Assembly: GCA_016858145.1 (NCBI GenBank)
Contig: JAEHOE010000060.1
Coordinates: forward strand, 248,001 to 312,000
Source of the DNA: Edaphochlamys debaryana
Lineage: Eukaryota > Chlorophyta > Chlorophyceae > Chlamydomonadales
DNA length: 64,000 bases
Direction: 5' to 3'
Every line of letters begins with the position of its first letter. The first letter of the stretch is position 1. Shown here one piece after another: positions 45,302 through 58,159 of the stretch. The notes below the pieces were generated by a model. It had not been told where the DNA came from. It worked only from the letters and a program-made list of their open reading frames with translations, and searched no databases. A program made the position numbers and the translations under genes.

Positions 45302-48300
45302 ATGATGCGGCGAGCTCGCACATACGCTTCACATGGCCAGGGCGATATACTTGGCGCAGACGCTGCCCCGGGCGCAGCGGACATCGACAACAGACTCCTC
45401 GACCTCGCCAAGCTCGTACGAACAGCGCAGGAATGCCAGGCGCAGAGCGACGTGCTGCACGGCCTTCAGGTACGCTCTGCTCCGGCACCTTGCCCACCAC
45501 CACGAGGCCGCGCAGCAGTCTACCCACCTGCCCACCTCCTGCTACTCCACACCCCCGGGTCCCACCGCGCTGGCCACAGGACCAGCAGCTCTCCGCTGGT
45601 CTGCAGGCCCTTCAGGCGCAGCTGCAGCAGCTCCAGTGCGTGGTCTTTGGCGCCCCAGCGGCAGTTCTTGCGCCCAAAGGCGTTGACCAAACCTCAACTG
45701 CGCCTGCACCAGCCCCAGCTTCTGCCGCTGCGGCAGCGGCACTGGCCACCATGCAGCGGCTGACAGGCAAGACTGCCCAGGCCGGCCCAACAGACAGGGA
45801 CGGCGGACCGCACGTACAGGGGCAGTTGCTGCTGGCGCGGAAAGCCGAACTGGAAGACCTGGGGGCCCGAGTGGAGGTGAGCCATCACAGTGAGGCCCCT
45901 CGCTGCAAACCTGCAGCTCCTATTCGTGGCGCCCCGGCTTGCAGCCCCTCACATCTGTTGTGCTGCGACCGCAGGCGCTGGCGTCTTCACTGGACGCGAC
46001 CCGCACAGAGGCGCGGCGGTCCGAGGAGGCGCGAGAGCAGGTGTGTCTTAACATGCCAAAGTGATACAGTGCGGAATCCGCCCTCCGCGTCCGCACGCAT
46101 CGCCCCAACCGCGCACGGCCGCACCACCTCCTCACCCCTTTCGCAACACCGGCCCTCAACCCCTCCACCCATCGCCGTGCAGACCGAGATGCTGCTGCTG
46201 GAGCGTCTGATAGCGGTGGAGGGCTCCCTGGCCAATGGCCGAGCCATCCGCAGCGCCTGGGCCGAGCAGCAGGACATCCGGCAGCTGCAACGGCGGCTGC
46301 GGGCACTGTCGTCGCAGGTGTCCAGCGCCCTGGGCTGGCTGGGCGTACCGGCGCCAGGGTTAGGGGGAGCGAGAGGGGCAGGCAGCGGGCTGGGCGGCAG
46401 TGCGCTGAGCGGAAGCGAGGAGGAGAGAGGCAGCGGCAGCGGCAGTGGGGCCAGCAGCCCAGGGGAGAGCGAGGGCGAAGTGGGGCTGCAGGTAGCGCGG
46501 GCGGCGGGGCACGGAGGGCGAGGGAAGGGTGCATCGAGCGGCAGGGCAGCTAAGGCGCGCAGCAGCGACCAGCGAGAAGGCGGCAAGGAGGAGCAGCAAG
46601 AAGATGGCGCGGCGCGAGCGGGCGGTGCGGGGCGCTGGAGAGCCTCCGGCGCCAGTGGCGGTGGGCTCAAGGGCGGAGCTCCAGCTGCAGGGAGCGTGGC
46701 TCCAGTGGCTGGGCCTGTGGACCTGCCTCCTGCGCTGCAGGCTGCGGTGGAACGGTGCGTGTGGGCGCAGTCTGCGCTGGGTACCAGGGCAGGGCTGGCA
46801 TGGAGGGCACGAACCCTGTGAAGCCATGCACTCACGGTGCTGTGGGCTTTACAACCGCATCCCACAGGGCCGCGAGCGCTGCCGTTGCGGCGGCCATGGG
46901 GGAGTGGCAGGCGGCTGCGGCGGCTCGGCGCCTGAGCGATGATGCCCGGCTGGAGGGGGTGGCCTTCGAGCTGCAGGTGGGCCCAGCCGTTGTATTGGAA
47001 ACCCAGAAACAGCCAGGAACATTCTAAACTCCCTCGCCGCTCCAGTGAAAGGCTGGGTGCTTCTTGTACCCGGAAAGCTCCTACTACGTGTGTGCCCTTC
47101 ACCCCGCCTGTGCCCATCACCCGATCCCCAGGGCCTGCGTGCAGCACACCAGGCGGCCGCCGCGCCCTTGGCCAGCCTCGCGGGCCTGTGGCCCCGCCTG
47201 GAGCACGCCCTGCACGCCCTGCGCCTGTCCTCAACCGGGCACGGGCAGGCCCCGGGCGCCGGCGCCGACAATCCCAGCGCCACCTTGGGAGGGTCGTCGG
47301 CCCCAGGCCCGAGGGCCGTGTCACTGGGCGCACCAGGAAGCAGCTCGGGGCCAACCTCTGCGCCACCGCTCGGCTCGGCTCTGGCCATGCAGGACCCAAG
47401 CCAGCGGAGCTCACCTGCCGGCGGCGGGGCTGCGGCCGCAGTGCAAGGCCCCTCTGTCCCCCTGCCCCTGGGGAACCCTGAGGAACCCTGCAGAGAGCCG
47501 GGGCCGTCCGCAACCGCCCACGGCGCGTTGGGCCCAGCCATGGCGCCGGCGCTGGAGGAGGCCTGCCGGGCGGTGGCGGAGGCGAGCGGGCTGTTTGCAG
47601 AGTTGAGGAGCGCGCTGGCTCGAGCCCCGGGCCCTGCAGCCGCAGAGCATGCGCCGAGCACACGGGCCAGTGAGCCGCCCAGCCTGATGGCACCAGGCCG
47701 TCAGGATGCCCTCCAAGAGGGGCTGACGCTGGCAGACGCCCACGGCGCACTTGTACCGGCTCCCGCCCTGCCCCTGCCAGCGGGCGCCGGGGGCCGAGAC
47801 CCGCCGCCGGTCCTCCCCGCCCTGCCGCCCCTTCCACTTGCCTCCTCTCGCCATGTCAACGGCCCCGTAGCCATCCCCACCACCGCCGCCCCAGCACCCG
47901 TGCGTGGCGCCAGCGCCTCGACAGGCGGGTTCAGCGCCCAGGCTGGCCCGTGGAACGCAGCGCCCAGTGCCGGGCCCTTCCGCGGCGCTGTCAGTAGCCC
48001 GGGAGGCACGGTGGTGAGTTCCGCACTCTCCGTGGTGTCCCTGGCTGAGCTCGGTCTCATGGCGCCGGGGCGGGGCCAGGGGCCTGTGCCTCAGCCAGCT
48101 GCACACCCCGGGCCCTGCCCCACCACCAGTGCCAGCGCCCTGGGCGCGACGGCGGCCGCCGCAGTCTCGGCCCCTCAAACGTTACAGCCACTTGCAGCTG
48201 GAGGGCCTGGCACGGCGACGGCCGCGGCCATGGCTGCGGAAGGACCCGTGAGGGCGCCCCAAGCGGGCCCGTCAGGGACGGGGCCAACTCACTCAGCGCC

Positions 48301-50020
48301 TGGCGCAGGCCCCGGCTCTTCCGCCATGGCCCGACTCCAGTCCGGCTCGGGTCCAGACGCTGCCACCACGGGCCTGCGCCCCTTAGCGCTGGGCGCAGCG
48401 CTGGCGACCCAACTGGACGCGGCCCTGCAGGGCCTCTGCTCCTCAGCGGATCTGCTGCAGCGGGGCACCGCGGCCGCCGCCGAGGCATGGGCTCGCCGGA
48501 CAGGCGACGGCGGCAGCGCGGGCGGGGCAGGGCCCAGCAGGGGCAGTGCCGGCGGCGCAGGCAGAGGCGGCGAGACGGCTGGGACCGCAGCCGCCGCGGC
48601 CGGAGCGCAAGCCGTTACCGTGGCGGGGGACCGGACACGGGCAGAGATCAGCCTTGGTGGAGCGTCGGGGCTCGTGGCAGGCCGCAGTCAGACCCTCGAG
48701 TCCTTGTCATCGAGGCCGCAACTGGCCCCCGAGCCACTCGAGGTGCCACCGCAGCCATCCTCCCCGCCGCCCGCGTCCTATGACTCCTTTCTCAGCCCGA
48801 AGAGTGCCCGCACTATCTCAGCTCAGAAGCGCCGTCGCCAGGACAGCTCGCCCACCCGCCGACCCGCGCCGTTCCGAGGGCGAGGCAATGGCGACGGCGC
48901 AGCCGCAGGGCCGGCAGCCGGCGTCACGGCGCCGTCCGGCGAGCCGCAGCAGCAGCGCGTGGAGGATGATGACGACAGTCGGTGGGGGTGGCTGAGCGAC
49001 GACGAGGAGTCGCCCGGCGCTCTGGCGCAGCAGCTGCGGGGACTGCAGCTGCAGTCGCCAACCGGGGGCGGTGTTGGTGAGGCGCCAGCAGCCAGGACGG
49101 CGGGTGCCGGAGAGGAGCCAGGGCTCAGCGGGGCGACTCCCAAGCCCAGAAAGGGGCCGGCGGAAGCCCAGGCCGCCGGCGGGCGGCTCACGGCACGCAA
49201 GGCCCCTGCCAGCGCTCCCGGCATTAGCTCTCGGATGGGCAGCGCACGACCTCCTGCATCCGCACGCGCAACCAGCCCGTCAATACCGAGGGCGGGCCCA
49301 GGCAAGGCGGCAGCGCTCCGCCCGCAGAGGCCAGCCGACGCTGCCGCTCATACCCCGGGGAAGCGCTTGGTCCCGCGACCCTCCGTGGCCGCGCAGCCCC
49401 GCCCAGGCCGCTGCAGCTCGCAGCAGGGCACTCCGTCCAGGAAGCCGGCGGGGCGAGCGGCCGCGAGCCCAGCGCCCAGGACCTCCGCTCAGGATGGAAG
49501 CACCGCGGGCGGCAGCGGGGCGGTGGGAGCGGCACGTGTGACCGCTGGTGTGTCGAGCAGCCGGCCAACAGCGTCCAGGCCGCCTCGGAACCTGTCCCCG
49601 TCGCCCTCGCCTCGGGCCAGCCGGCGCCGTGCCTCTGCTGCAAGCGGGACTCCGCTCGACGCGGCCAGGGCCATCAGCATCAGCCCTGAGCCGGCGCGCG
49701 CAGGAGCTAAGGGAGCAATTCGAGCGGACGCGAGCGACGCAGGCCGTGGGCAAGCGACACGAGGCAGGCCAAAGGGCGGCCCTGCTGGTGCTGGTTCAAG
49801 CCCTGGGCCAAGCATGACTCGCAGGGGCCGGTCTGGAAGCGTGAGCAGCACCGGCAGCCGCGGGTCGAGGGCGGCCAGCAGCCGGGGGAGGGCGGATAGC
49901 GTGGGCAGCCACAGGCATGGCGCGGCGGCAGAGGGTTCAGAAGGCAGCGCAAGCGGACGGCGCCTGCTGCCCTGCAGCCTGCCGTACACGCGCTTCCTGG
50001 CCTCGTTGGAGCGGGCCTGA
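45302..50020 (+). CDS. Large low-complexity protein with N-terminal coiled coils, unknown function
   Basis: Six in-phase exons encode 1,366 aa: 45302-45469, 45580-45876, 45975-46040, 46183-46754, 46868-46976, 47132-50020. The first ATG is doubled (ATGATG). The N-terminal 250 residues contain amphipathic heptad-like helices rich in Leu, Gln and Glu (SAGLQALQAQLQQLQ, LLLARKAELEDLG, LASSLDATRTEARRSEEARE, IRQLQRRLRALSSQ). The remainder, including a single 2.9-kb last exon, is disordered and rich in Ala, Gly, Pro and Ser, with Arg/Ser clusters near the end (SVSSTGSRGSRAASSRGRAD) and a short ordered-looking tail (RRLLPCSLPYTRFLASLERA). An acidic DEDD-like patch (VEDDDDSRWGWLSDDEESP) lies mid-protein. 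No known domain recognised. A scaffold or cytoskeletal/centrosomal role would fit, but this is speculation. Confidence 0.75.
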
Positions 50021-51162
50021 GGCAGTGCAAGGGAGGCATGAACATCTGGAGGATCGCGCTGAAGGCTTTATGGCATAGCCTGAGCAGGGACAAGGTGGGC
50101 AGTTGGCGGCTGCGGGCGGCATGTACTGACGTGATGGTTCCGTGTTGTGGACTAGCCGTGTCATTGGCTGAACGCTTGAAGAACTTGACCTACTCCCGAG
50201 AGGACAAGGAGCGGGGAAGTCCCGTGCGAGGTAATGAATGCCACGGCTGCCCTGGCCTCACAAATGATGGTCACCTCTGGTTGCTGTGACAAGGTGAGGG
50301 GCCATCCCTCGGGGGCCTACGCCAGAGCAGCGCGAATGGGGGGCTTGCTTGGGTCAATGTGCTTCCAGAGACATTACAGCGTAATCCACACAGTCCTCAT
50401 CAAGTCCAACGCACTGATCCACCGCGCACATCGCCTAATCTGTAGCCTATCATTCGTTGAATGGTTCCTAACATGCCGGACAATCAATCACCGGCTCTAG
50501 AGCGTCCCAGGTCCTAGAATCTATGGCCGCTAGACAAATCAATCACCTAGTGTGGCCACTAGCGCGTACGCGCGTCCGTCGTCAAGACAGGTCACTTATG
50601 AGTTATGGGGGTCTCGTCTATGCGGAGCTCTAACGCTTTTCCCTCCCTTGCCGCCTTCACTCAGAGCCCGCTCAGTCTAAGCCACAGACCCCATTGCGCT
50701 AGCGCAGCGTCAGCTATCGTCATTCAATAAGCGTCCATCACCAGTCATTATTGCACCTCATCACCCTAACGCCCCACACTAGTGCAGTGCCAATGCACAT
50801 CAAGATTCGCTCGATTCACGCCCGCCACCCAGAGCCTGCCCCATGGCAATCAATCATGGGCCAGGTCCCCGGGACGCTAGGAAGCTTCAGTTGGACGCAT
50901 GCAGGGCGACACCCTCCGTCCAAGACCTCCCGCTTCGTCCTATTCTCCAAGCTAGCACATATGGCGCACAGGCCAGCTGGCCAGTCGCGGGGTCCCTAGG
51001 GAGCGCCAGCCCTTTCAGGGCACACGCCACCCGCCTTCCTCTCACCATCCTGCGGTCAAGTCCTACGGCATCCCAGGCTGAGGCGACTGCTCAGCTTCCA
51101 AGCGTGCTCTAGGCGCCAGGGCCGCAGCCCCGGTCCTTGCCCGCTCAGTATCAACCAAACGC
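50021..51162. other. Convergent intergenic region
   Basis: Lies between two converging genes. Lower GC than its surroundings, no supported gene, no clear repeat. Confidence 0.55.
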
Positions 51163-54046
51163 TCATTGTTGCGAGATTCCGAGCAAGTTGGGCGAGAACC
51201 AACTCGTCACGCCCGCTGGGCAGCACAGGTCATACGCTGTGGACACGCCATAGATTCGGTACTCGCAGGATGCTTGGCTGCCGAACTTGGAGGCGGCCGG
51301 GCACATCTCCGTGACGGCCCCCTCGGCCACCACGGTGAGGTGCACTGGCCCGCTGGGCAGCTGCGTCAGGCTGTAGCCCAGGTCTAGGACCTTGAGCCAC
51401 TTGGACGTCGACGTGTACGGCTCGTACTGGAACGAGTAGTTGAAGCCGTTGAACATGACGGCCTTCACCTTGACGTTCTTGTTGATCACAAACGTGATCG
51501 ACTTGACGTTCATAGTGCCGCAGTCCACGTCAACGCCAAAGTTCTTGTCCGGTGCGCCGTCGTAGTCAATGGCCGCCGAGGAGTTGACCCTACCCAGATC
51601 GAAGTTGAAGAGCGACTCGTTGTTGGCCGTGACGCCAGACAGCTGGTAGCCCAGGCGGTAGGGCGTGCCGGGGAGGTCGTCGCGGCAGCCGCACTCGGAG
51701 GGCTCGCCCGAGACGCGCGTGACGCCGTGCGGGCAGCACGAATGGTCGCCCTGGGTGCCGTGCAGCACGTACTCGCACATGACGGCGCCGCCGGCGTCCA
51801 GTAGCCAGCCGGCGGGGCACAGCTCGCGGACAAAGCCCTTGACCGTGATCTTGAGCCGCACGGGCATGTTGGGGTCGAAGTCGTTGATGAAGCGGTTGAT
51901 GCCGTTCACGTTGAGCCAGTCCGAGTAGTCGGTGGCGGGCGTAGTGTTGAAAGACATGATGCGCTCCTCCCACATCACCTGGACCACCTCGACCTGCTTA
52001 TCTGCGTGGCGAAGAAAAGCAAGTCAGTCAGCCAGTCAGTCAGCGGGTCGTACTATCAAGAGTGCTGAAGACAAGATTTGCAAGAGGCCAGCCACAGCGC
52101 TGGCCCCATCCCACCAAGCGGAGGCCCAACTGCCCCGTGAACAGCCCCCCATGTGCTCACAGATCTGGATCTGGGCGTAGTCCAGGGTCATGTGGTTGCA
52201 CCGCGCCGGCTCCTCCAGGTCAAAGTCCACGCCGGTGACGTTGACCACCTTCACAAAGAAGTCATATGTGGAGGCGGGCTCGCTGAGCACCGACTTAACG
52301 TAATCGATGCGGTACGGCGCCTTCTCCAGGTCGTCCACGCAGCACTCGTCCACGGGGCCGCCGCGCCGCGTGGCGCCGTGGGGGCAGCAGTGCGTGTCCT
52401 CGTCCTTGCCGTGCAGGGCAAACTCGCAGGCGGCGGGCGAGTGGAGGAACTCGTTGGCGGGGCACAGCGCGTCCACCTTGCCGCGGACCGTGACCACATA
52501 GTCGATGGGGACCTCCTCGTCAAAGTCCGACAGGTCCTTGAAGAGGTTGATGTAGACCCACTTGGCGTCCGGCAGCGAGCCCTGCGCCTCGGTCCAGTAG
52601 TCCATGACCGTGCCGTTGAACTGCACGGACTTGATCAGGAGGTTGTCGTCTGGGGAAGGCGGGGAAAGGGGTGGAAGTCAGAGGGCTTGAGCACCAGGCG
52701 CTGAGACTTTGGAGGAACTCGACCCACTTGCTCGGTTTGTTCCGAACCCTAACCTGGCGCCCATCCGTGTCCCCCCGCCCTCACTGCGCCACCACTCACA
52801 GATGGCCACGCCCAGGTCGCGCAGGTTCATCTGGCCGCAGTCGCCCCCCTCAGGCCCGTCAAAGTCCGGGTACGAGGTGTTGAGCTTGCGCACCACCAGC
52901 TGGAACAGGTAGGCGGTGTCAGAGCCGGTCTGGCGGAAGCCCTGGTACTTGAGGTTGTAGGGCGACTTGGGCAGGTCGTCAACGCAGCAGAACGACCAGC
53001 CGTCGGGCGGGGGCGGCGGGGGAGAGGGAGGAGGCGGGGGCGGGCGGTACGTTTCGGCCAGGGGCGGGGCCTGGTTGGTCGGCGTGATGCCGCCGCCCGG
53101 GGGGCTGGGCGGGCTGGGGAAGAACATGCTGTACGGCAGCGCAGCGCGCTCCGAGCAGCACGTCTTGCTCTCGTCATACGAGATCACGTCACAGGCGCCC
53201 GGGTAGCGGCTGACAGGGCACAGGTCCACGGGGTAGTTATAGCCTGCGTGTCAGTCATGAAAGGGTGAGCAGATTGACAGGAAGCATGCCCCAGGGCTCA
53301 GGCAAGGAGCATGCGCATGTGGTAGGCTGGACACTGCCATGATCTGAGCGGGTGCAATTACAGTTGCCTGGCTGCCTACCCTGGGCAGTGGTGACAATCT
53401 CAAGCTTCAGGGACTTGAGCTGGCTGGGGTCCACCCGCAGGCGGTAAATGGTGAGGCCATACTCCCCCATGGTGAAGTCCTTCTGTACCCCGTCCAGGAA
53501 CACCGCCTTCACGGCGGCGTCGGGCTCTGCAAGGTCGCAGCGAGCAGGTCAGTGGAGAGCTCAGCTCAAGCTGCAGGGGGCCTGGGCCAGAAACACTGGG
53601 AGGCGCCCAACCAGGCAGGCGGGTCGGGGGCGGGCCTCACTTGTGCGGACGACCATGTGGTCAAGCCAGAGCCTGCAGCAGTCCGCCTTGGGGAAAGGGC
53701 AGGAGGAGACGTCCAGCTGATAGATGAAGGTGGAGTGGGTGGTGTTCAGGCTGAAGTCCATGAAGTAAACCCGGAAGGGGGAGAAATAGCTGGACTGGAA
53801 GCATGTCGCCGGGAAATGTGCGGCAAAGTTGCGGGTGTAGAACGCTGACAGCCGCCGCAGCCCAAACCCGGACGACCCGAATTCGTCAGAGGTGTCCAGC
53901 TGTGCGGAGCCTGCACGCAGCGCAGCCGTCGTGTCCGTCAGTGCTCGCTCGGCGCCATGACTTGCAGAGCCCGGCTGCATCGCCAAGTGCTTACCGCAAG
54001 CTATCCCTAGAAGCAGCAATGCTGCGAACAAGCCGCGGCGCCCCAT
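51163..54046 (-). CDS. Pherophorin-like secreted matrix protein with three modules
   Basis: Five in-phase exons encode 774 aa; minus strand, 5' to 3': 54046-53641, 53526-53380, 53243-52800, 52649-52161, 52001-51163. Start MGRRGLFAALLLLGIACG is a signal peptide; an upstream in-frame ATG at 54168 would bury it. Three related Cys-rich modules follow, each with an entry of the type SPFRVYF/SPYNLKY/APYRIDY, a paired CC...D motif (CCRLWLDH, CCVDDLPK, CCVDDLEK, CGCRDDLP), a VxFNG or FLDG strand, and a C-P...C...CCP ending. All introns are phase 1 and cut at equivalent points (ICE, gaICE), consistent with growth by module duplication. A Pro spacer (PPPPPPSPPPPPPDG, about residues 252-266) separates modules 1 and 2. 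The pattern is that of pherophorins (DUF3707), extracellular matrix proteins of volvocine and related green algae. Confidence 0.85.
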
Positions 54047-56285
54047 GGGTGCCGCTGTCACCGAGCGCGCTCGGCAAATGCGGGTTTGTCGTCGGCTAGG
54101 CCCAAGAGAGAACGCCCTGTGGAAAGTGAAATTGAGGATAAGCACTTGAAGCTGCAGTGGTGCCATAATTGCCCTCGAAAGGGCCGCGACGTTTGGTGTG
54201 TTGCACGAAGCCGCAACAGAGCTGCCCGCCAGAGCTGACACCAGCACCCCAGCACCGTGCCTTCAGCTGCTCAACCCCCAATACTTCAGACGTATCCACA
54301 GCGTCTATGCCCCTCGCGCGACAGGCTGGGGCTGTAGCCGCGATGCCCCAAGTCCACACCTGCGCACCCTGGTCAAAGCCAAGCTCCGGCCGCTGCTCCT
54401 CGACAGACGCGGTACTTATGAAGGTAGTAAGAACAATTGTTTCAGGCAGGCCTATTGCCAGAGTTGGCTCGGGCAGAAATGCAGTTAAGTGCGCTACGTG
54501 CTTTTTGTCTACGGGGCGTTCACGTCTATTGCCCACTAGGCTAGGGGTAGGTGTGTCGGCTAGCGTGTGTCTTTGCGCCAGCGACACTAGCGTGGGACTC
54601 ATGCGGGGATGCAGCGTAGCGAGGGCCCGCGACCCGTAGCGCGGCCGCGCCAGTAGCGCATAGATCCAAGCCGCTCGCCACTAGGACACACATGACTACC
54701 TTAGCCGCAATACTAGAGTTTGCCCGGCGCACATGTTCGTCGCGTTCGGACGTGTGACCTTCGGGCTGCCGTCCTTGTAACCCCGACCAGGCTCCGCCAG
54801 GTCGCCCGCAGCTAGCGCGGCTTTCTCGCCCCGGTCCGCCTTGCAAAGACAGGAACGCGGCAGCAAAGTTGCATTGAAACCTGCAAACATTCCACCTGCG
54901 CGCCCAAAGTAAGGTGAGGACTGAGCCCCCCGCCGCCAGCCATGTCGCCGTCGCCTTCCATCCAGCCGAGAGCAGAAGTCAGGTTATCCGGCGTCTCTCA
55001 ACCTGCAGCTATATGTCTGGTGCCGGCATTGCCAAAAACGCATGATGTTCAGCGCTGTGCCAACAGCCAAGGCTCGGGACCTTCCGGGAGGCCAAGCCTC
55101 AGCTCCCGGGGAGGAGGAGGGCATAGCCTCGGCGTGCCCAGTCCGGGTTCGGGGCAGCTGACGGACCTGCCGTGTCGCCTATGTGTCGCCGTGAAGGAAG
55201 ATTTGGCCGTTGGGGCAAGAGCCATCATGGGTCCTGTACCTGGCTGAGGAGCGAGGGGAGATTTGGGCAAGAGCCATCATGGGTCCTGTTCTCCTGTACC
55301 TGGCTGAGCAGCAAGGGGGGATCATCTGCTACTCAGTAATGTCAGTATGGCTAGTTGGGGTCAACCCTCGGCTCATGCAATGCTCCTGGCAATGGCTGCC
55401 AGACTGAATCTGGCACTCTGGCTACCAATGAACCACCAAGGTCTTCGCAGAAAGGGCTGGGAGCGAGGCCCTTACATTCCCTCGACCCAACACGGGCAAA
55501 ATGTCAGGTTGCCTCTTGAGACCTTCGTGTCAAGCACCGTCCCGCGGACACGGTGTGGAAATCCCGCCTTTAATGCGGGGCCGGCAGCTCGTCTGTCCCT
55601 GGCCCTACAAGTGAACAAAAGCAGTGCCGGAGGGACCAGCTCTTTGCGACCACAGCGGTGAAAGCAGAACGTCAGCTAAGCCCCCGCCCTCCCTCCCTCC
55701 ATCCCGGTGGCGTCCACACGCAAAGTCACCGTATGTATGGTCATGCCGCGATACCGGAAAGTGCGGACGTGCCGGCCTTATTGAATGGTATCCCCCTTCA
55801 ACCATGTGGGTGACACAAACGGTAAATAGGAGCTCCTCATTGGGCGTTTGCAGGCCTCTCCCCCCCAAGACCACAAGGGCCAGTCAGGCTCGTCACATTG
55901 CCCTCCAAACGAGCTCCAGCTGCCGGTGCTCTCCGAACCACCTTCATTCGTTCTCCCGTTTGGCTGGCCCGTTATCTCAACGGCAAGTCAGCTTCGTACC
56001 TTGCTTCAGCATTGCCCTTCAAGCGTAGTCGCCAGCCCGGCGCCACGCGCGTCAATGTCTGCCTTCCAGCTGCCGCCCTGTCGGTCTCATCTTGGCAGCC
56101 ACGTAATCCCTTCCTCTGTGCCCGCCGGACCGCCATGCCCCAAGTGCTGCTGTGTAGCGGAACGAAGCGGACCACAATCCGCTGCCGCGGCCCTGCCTGC
56201 TCAGTCAGCATTCGGCGTGGCCGCAAGCCGCCGTCGCCTTGTTTGTCGTATCACCAGCCACCGCCCTATCCATCGCTGTCTGTGG
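54047..56285. other. Intergenic region, 2.2 kb
   Basis: It holds the pherophorin upstream region and, on the same minus strand, the downstream flank of the gene ending at 56286. No open frame here shows a recognisable domain or exon chain. A 60-bp tandem duplication lies at 55201-55320. Confidence 0.5.
55201..55320 (+). repeat. 60-bp imperfect tandem duplication
   Basis: Two adjacent copies of a segment containing GCAAGAGCCATCATGGGTCC and CTGTACCTGGCTGAG; the second has a small insertion (TTCTC). Intergenic, no coding signal. Confidence 0.85.
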
Positions 56286-58159
56286 CTACGCGGCGGCCCG
56301 GCCCTCATCCGTGTTGGTCCGGGCAAACCCGCCATCCGGCGTCTGCCGGCCGTCAGCATCCGCCGCCGGAGGAGGCGCCGCGGTAACGTCGTCGTCCGCG
56401 GCCATCGCTCCGCCGCCGACCTCCCCACCGCTCGCGCTGGGCTCCTGCGCGGGCTCGGGCGCGGGCTCGGGCGGGTCCGCGGGCTGCACCTCCTCGGCCG
56501 CCTGCACCTCCTCTACCATGCCATCGTCCGCGGGGCCGGGCGGCGGGGGGCTGGGCGCCGCCGGCGCGGGCGGCGGCGGGGCGGCGGCGTCCGCCTCCTC
56601 AACTGCGGCGTCCACCGCCTGGACTGCGAACTTGCGGCTCTTGGCCCTGCGGAGGCGGGGAAGGACATGCCGGGAGGACACCCGTACGGGGGCAGGTAAG
56701 CAGGCTGAGCGCCGGCAGCTCGACTCGGAACAGCAGCTGCGGACCTCGGTTGCATCGCCCACACCAAAGCAGTCGTGCCCGTGGGACCCCATTTTCCCCT
56801 TCCCTGTATGTGGGTTACCCCGAATAGCCCTCAAGCTTCTAGCCCACCTGTGCGACATGAGCGTCCGCGCCACCAGCTGTCCGAACGCCGTGTCCTCCAT
56901 GGGTGCCACCATGCGCGCGGTGCCCTCCACGAACTGCCGAGCGGTCACGCGCGTCGACTCGCCCTCGCCGCCACCCTCCGCCTGTGCAGGAGGTGAGGGT
57001 TGGCTGTTAAGCCTATGCATCAACCCGGAGAGTAACCCAAAATGGTTTTATTGGTGCTGTCCTGCTCCACAGCAGTGGGTGGACCACGCCCACAGCGCGT
57101 GTTAGGGACCCACCTGCAGGATGGCCACCAGCTCTTTGCCCAGAGCCTCCATGGACAGCTTCTGTAGGGTCAGGCGGACAAGCAAGCCGTCAGCAAGCAG
57201 CTTTCCACAACGCTTCGCGGGGATGGCTTGGCCGTCCCGCTCCCGCCCTAAACAGGGCTTCGTGAACAAAGCCTCGCAGTCCCTACAAATTGCCCCCTAC
57301 ACACGGACGGACGTCACCATGACGACCGTCTGCTTCCAGACCCTTCGGCCTGTCCTCATCAGGCCCATGCCACCGCCTGCCCAATGACGCGAGTCGAATC
57401 GCGAGCAGCCCCTGTCCATTCCGCCTCTTGCCGCCCCACCTGCTCCTCGGCGTACTCTTTCCACCGCGCCACCGTAATGTAGCCAGCACGGCCCTGGTCC
57501 AGGAGGTCAAACACCTGGGCAGGAGGGCAAGCAGCCGGGCTGTGAGTGCCTGAAATCAGGCTCAGGGCCCCGCGGTCCGCTGCTCTGCTTCCTTTAAGGC
57601 TCCTCCTGCCGCGTGCGCTCTGGCCAGGTGGTAAGATGCTAAGGCCATGCGCCTCACCTTCATGAGAGTGGCCTCCCGAGAGCCCTCCGGCCAGGACGGA
57701 GACTCATCGTCTTGCGGGAACTCTGCGCGCAAGGCAGGGCGGCAGAGACAGGGTGGGCGGGTAGGGTGCTCAATTCAGGCACCCGAAGGCCCCCGGCCGC
57801 CCGGGTTTCCCTCCGGCGTGGCCAAGGCAAGACAGAAGTCTCCGGATAAGGCTAGGCTTGGCTTGGGCCCATTCCGTCCAGAACTGTACGGCCAAGCCGG
57901 AGACTGCTCTCGCAGCCCTGGTTGGGCCCAACTCGCGATGCACCCTGCCCATCGCAGGCTCAATTCGCCTCAGCCCTATGCCAGAACCGGCGCGCTTGCC
58001 TGCCACGAATTGCGATTGCAGGTCCTCCTGGCGGGTCTTGCCGCTACGAGTGCCCACACTGTTGCTGGCCAGCAGGTTCTTACTGCTGGGCGCACCAGCT
58101 TTGGTGGCAGCGACAGCGGCCGCGGGTGAGGTTGGAGTCGGGGCCGCCTTGGCCGGGGC
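56286..58159 (-). CDS. Unidentified protein with a degenerate EF-hand-like segment (5' end unresolved)
   Basis: Six in-phase exons, minus strand, 5' to 3': 58159-58000, 57722-57658, 57514-57440, 57161-57114, 56981-56848, 56646-56286, together 280 codons plus stop. The first listed exon starts in phase 0 without a Met, so at least one further 5' exon exists; an acidic exon near 58495-58560 (VEEEEKPNLPTFKLALEWEP) is a candidate but its phase does not join directly. Features in order: an Ala/Pro/Lys-rich stretch, KTRQEDLQSQF, an acidic loop (EFPQDDESPSWPEG), and a helix-loop-helix (VFDLLDQGRAGYITVARWKE) that resembles an EF-hand but lacks most calcium ligands. A helical region (VTARQFVEGTARMVAPMEDT) is followed by an Ala/Pro-rich acidic tail. 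The intron after 58000 uses a GC donor (GCAG|GCAAGC). Family not recognised. Confidence 0.65.
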
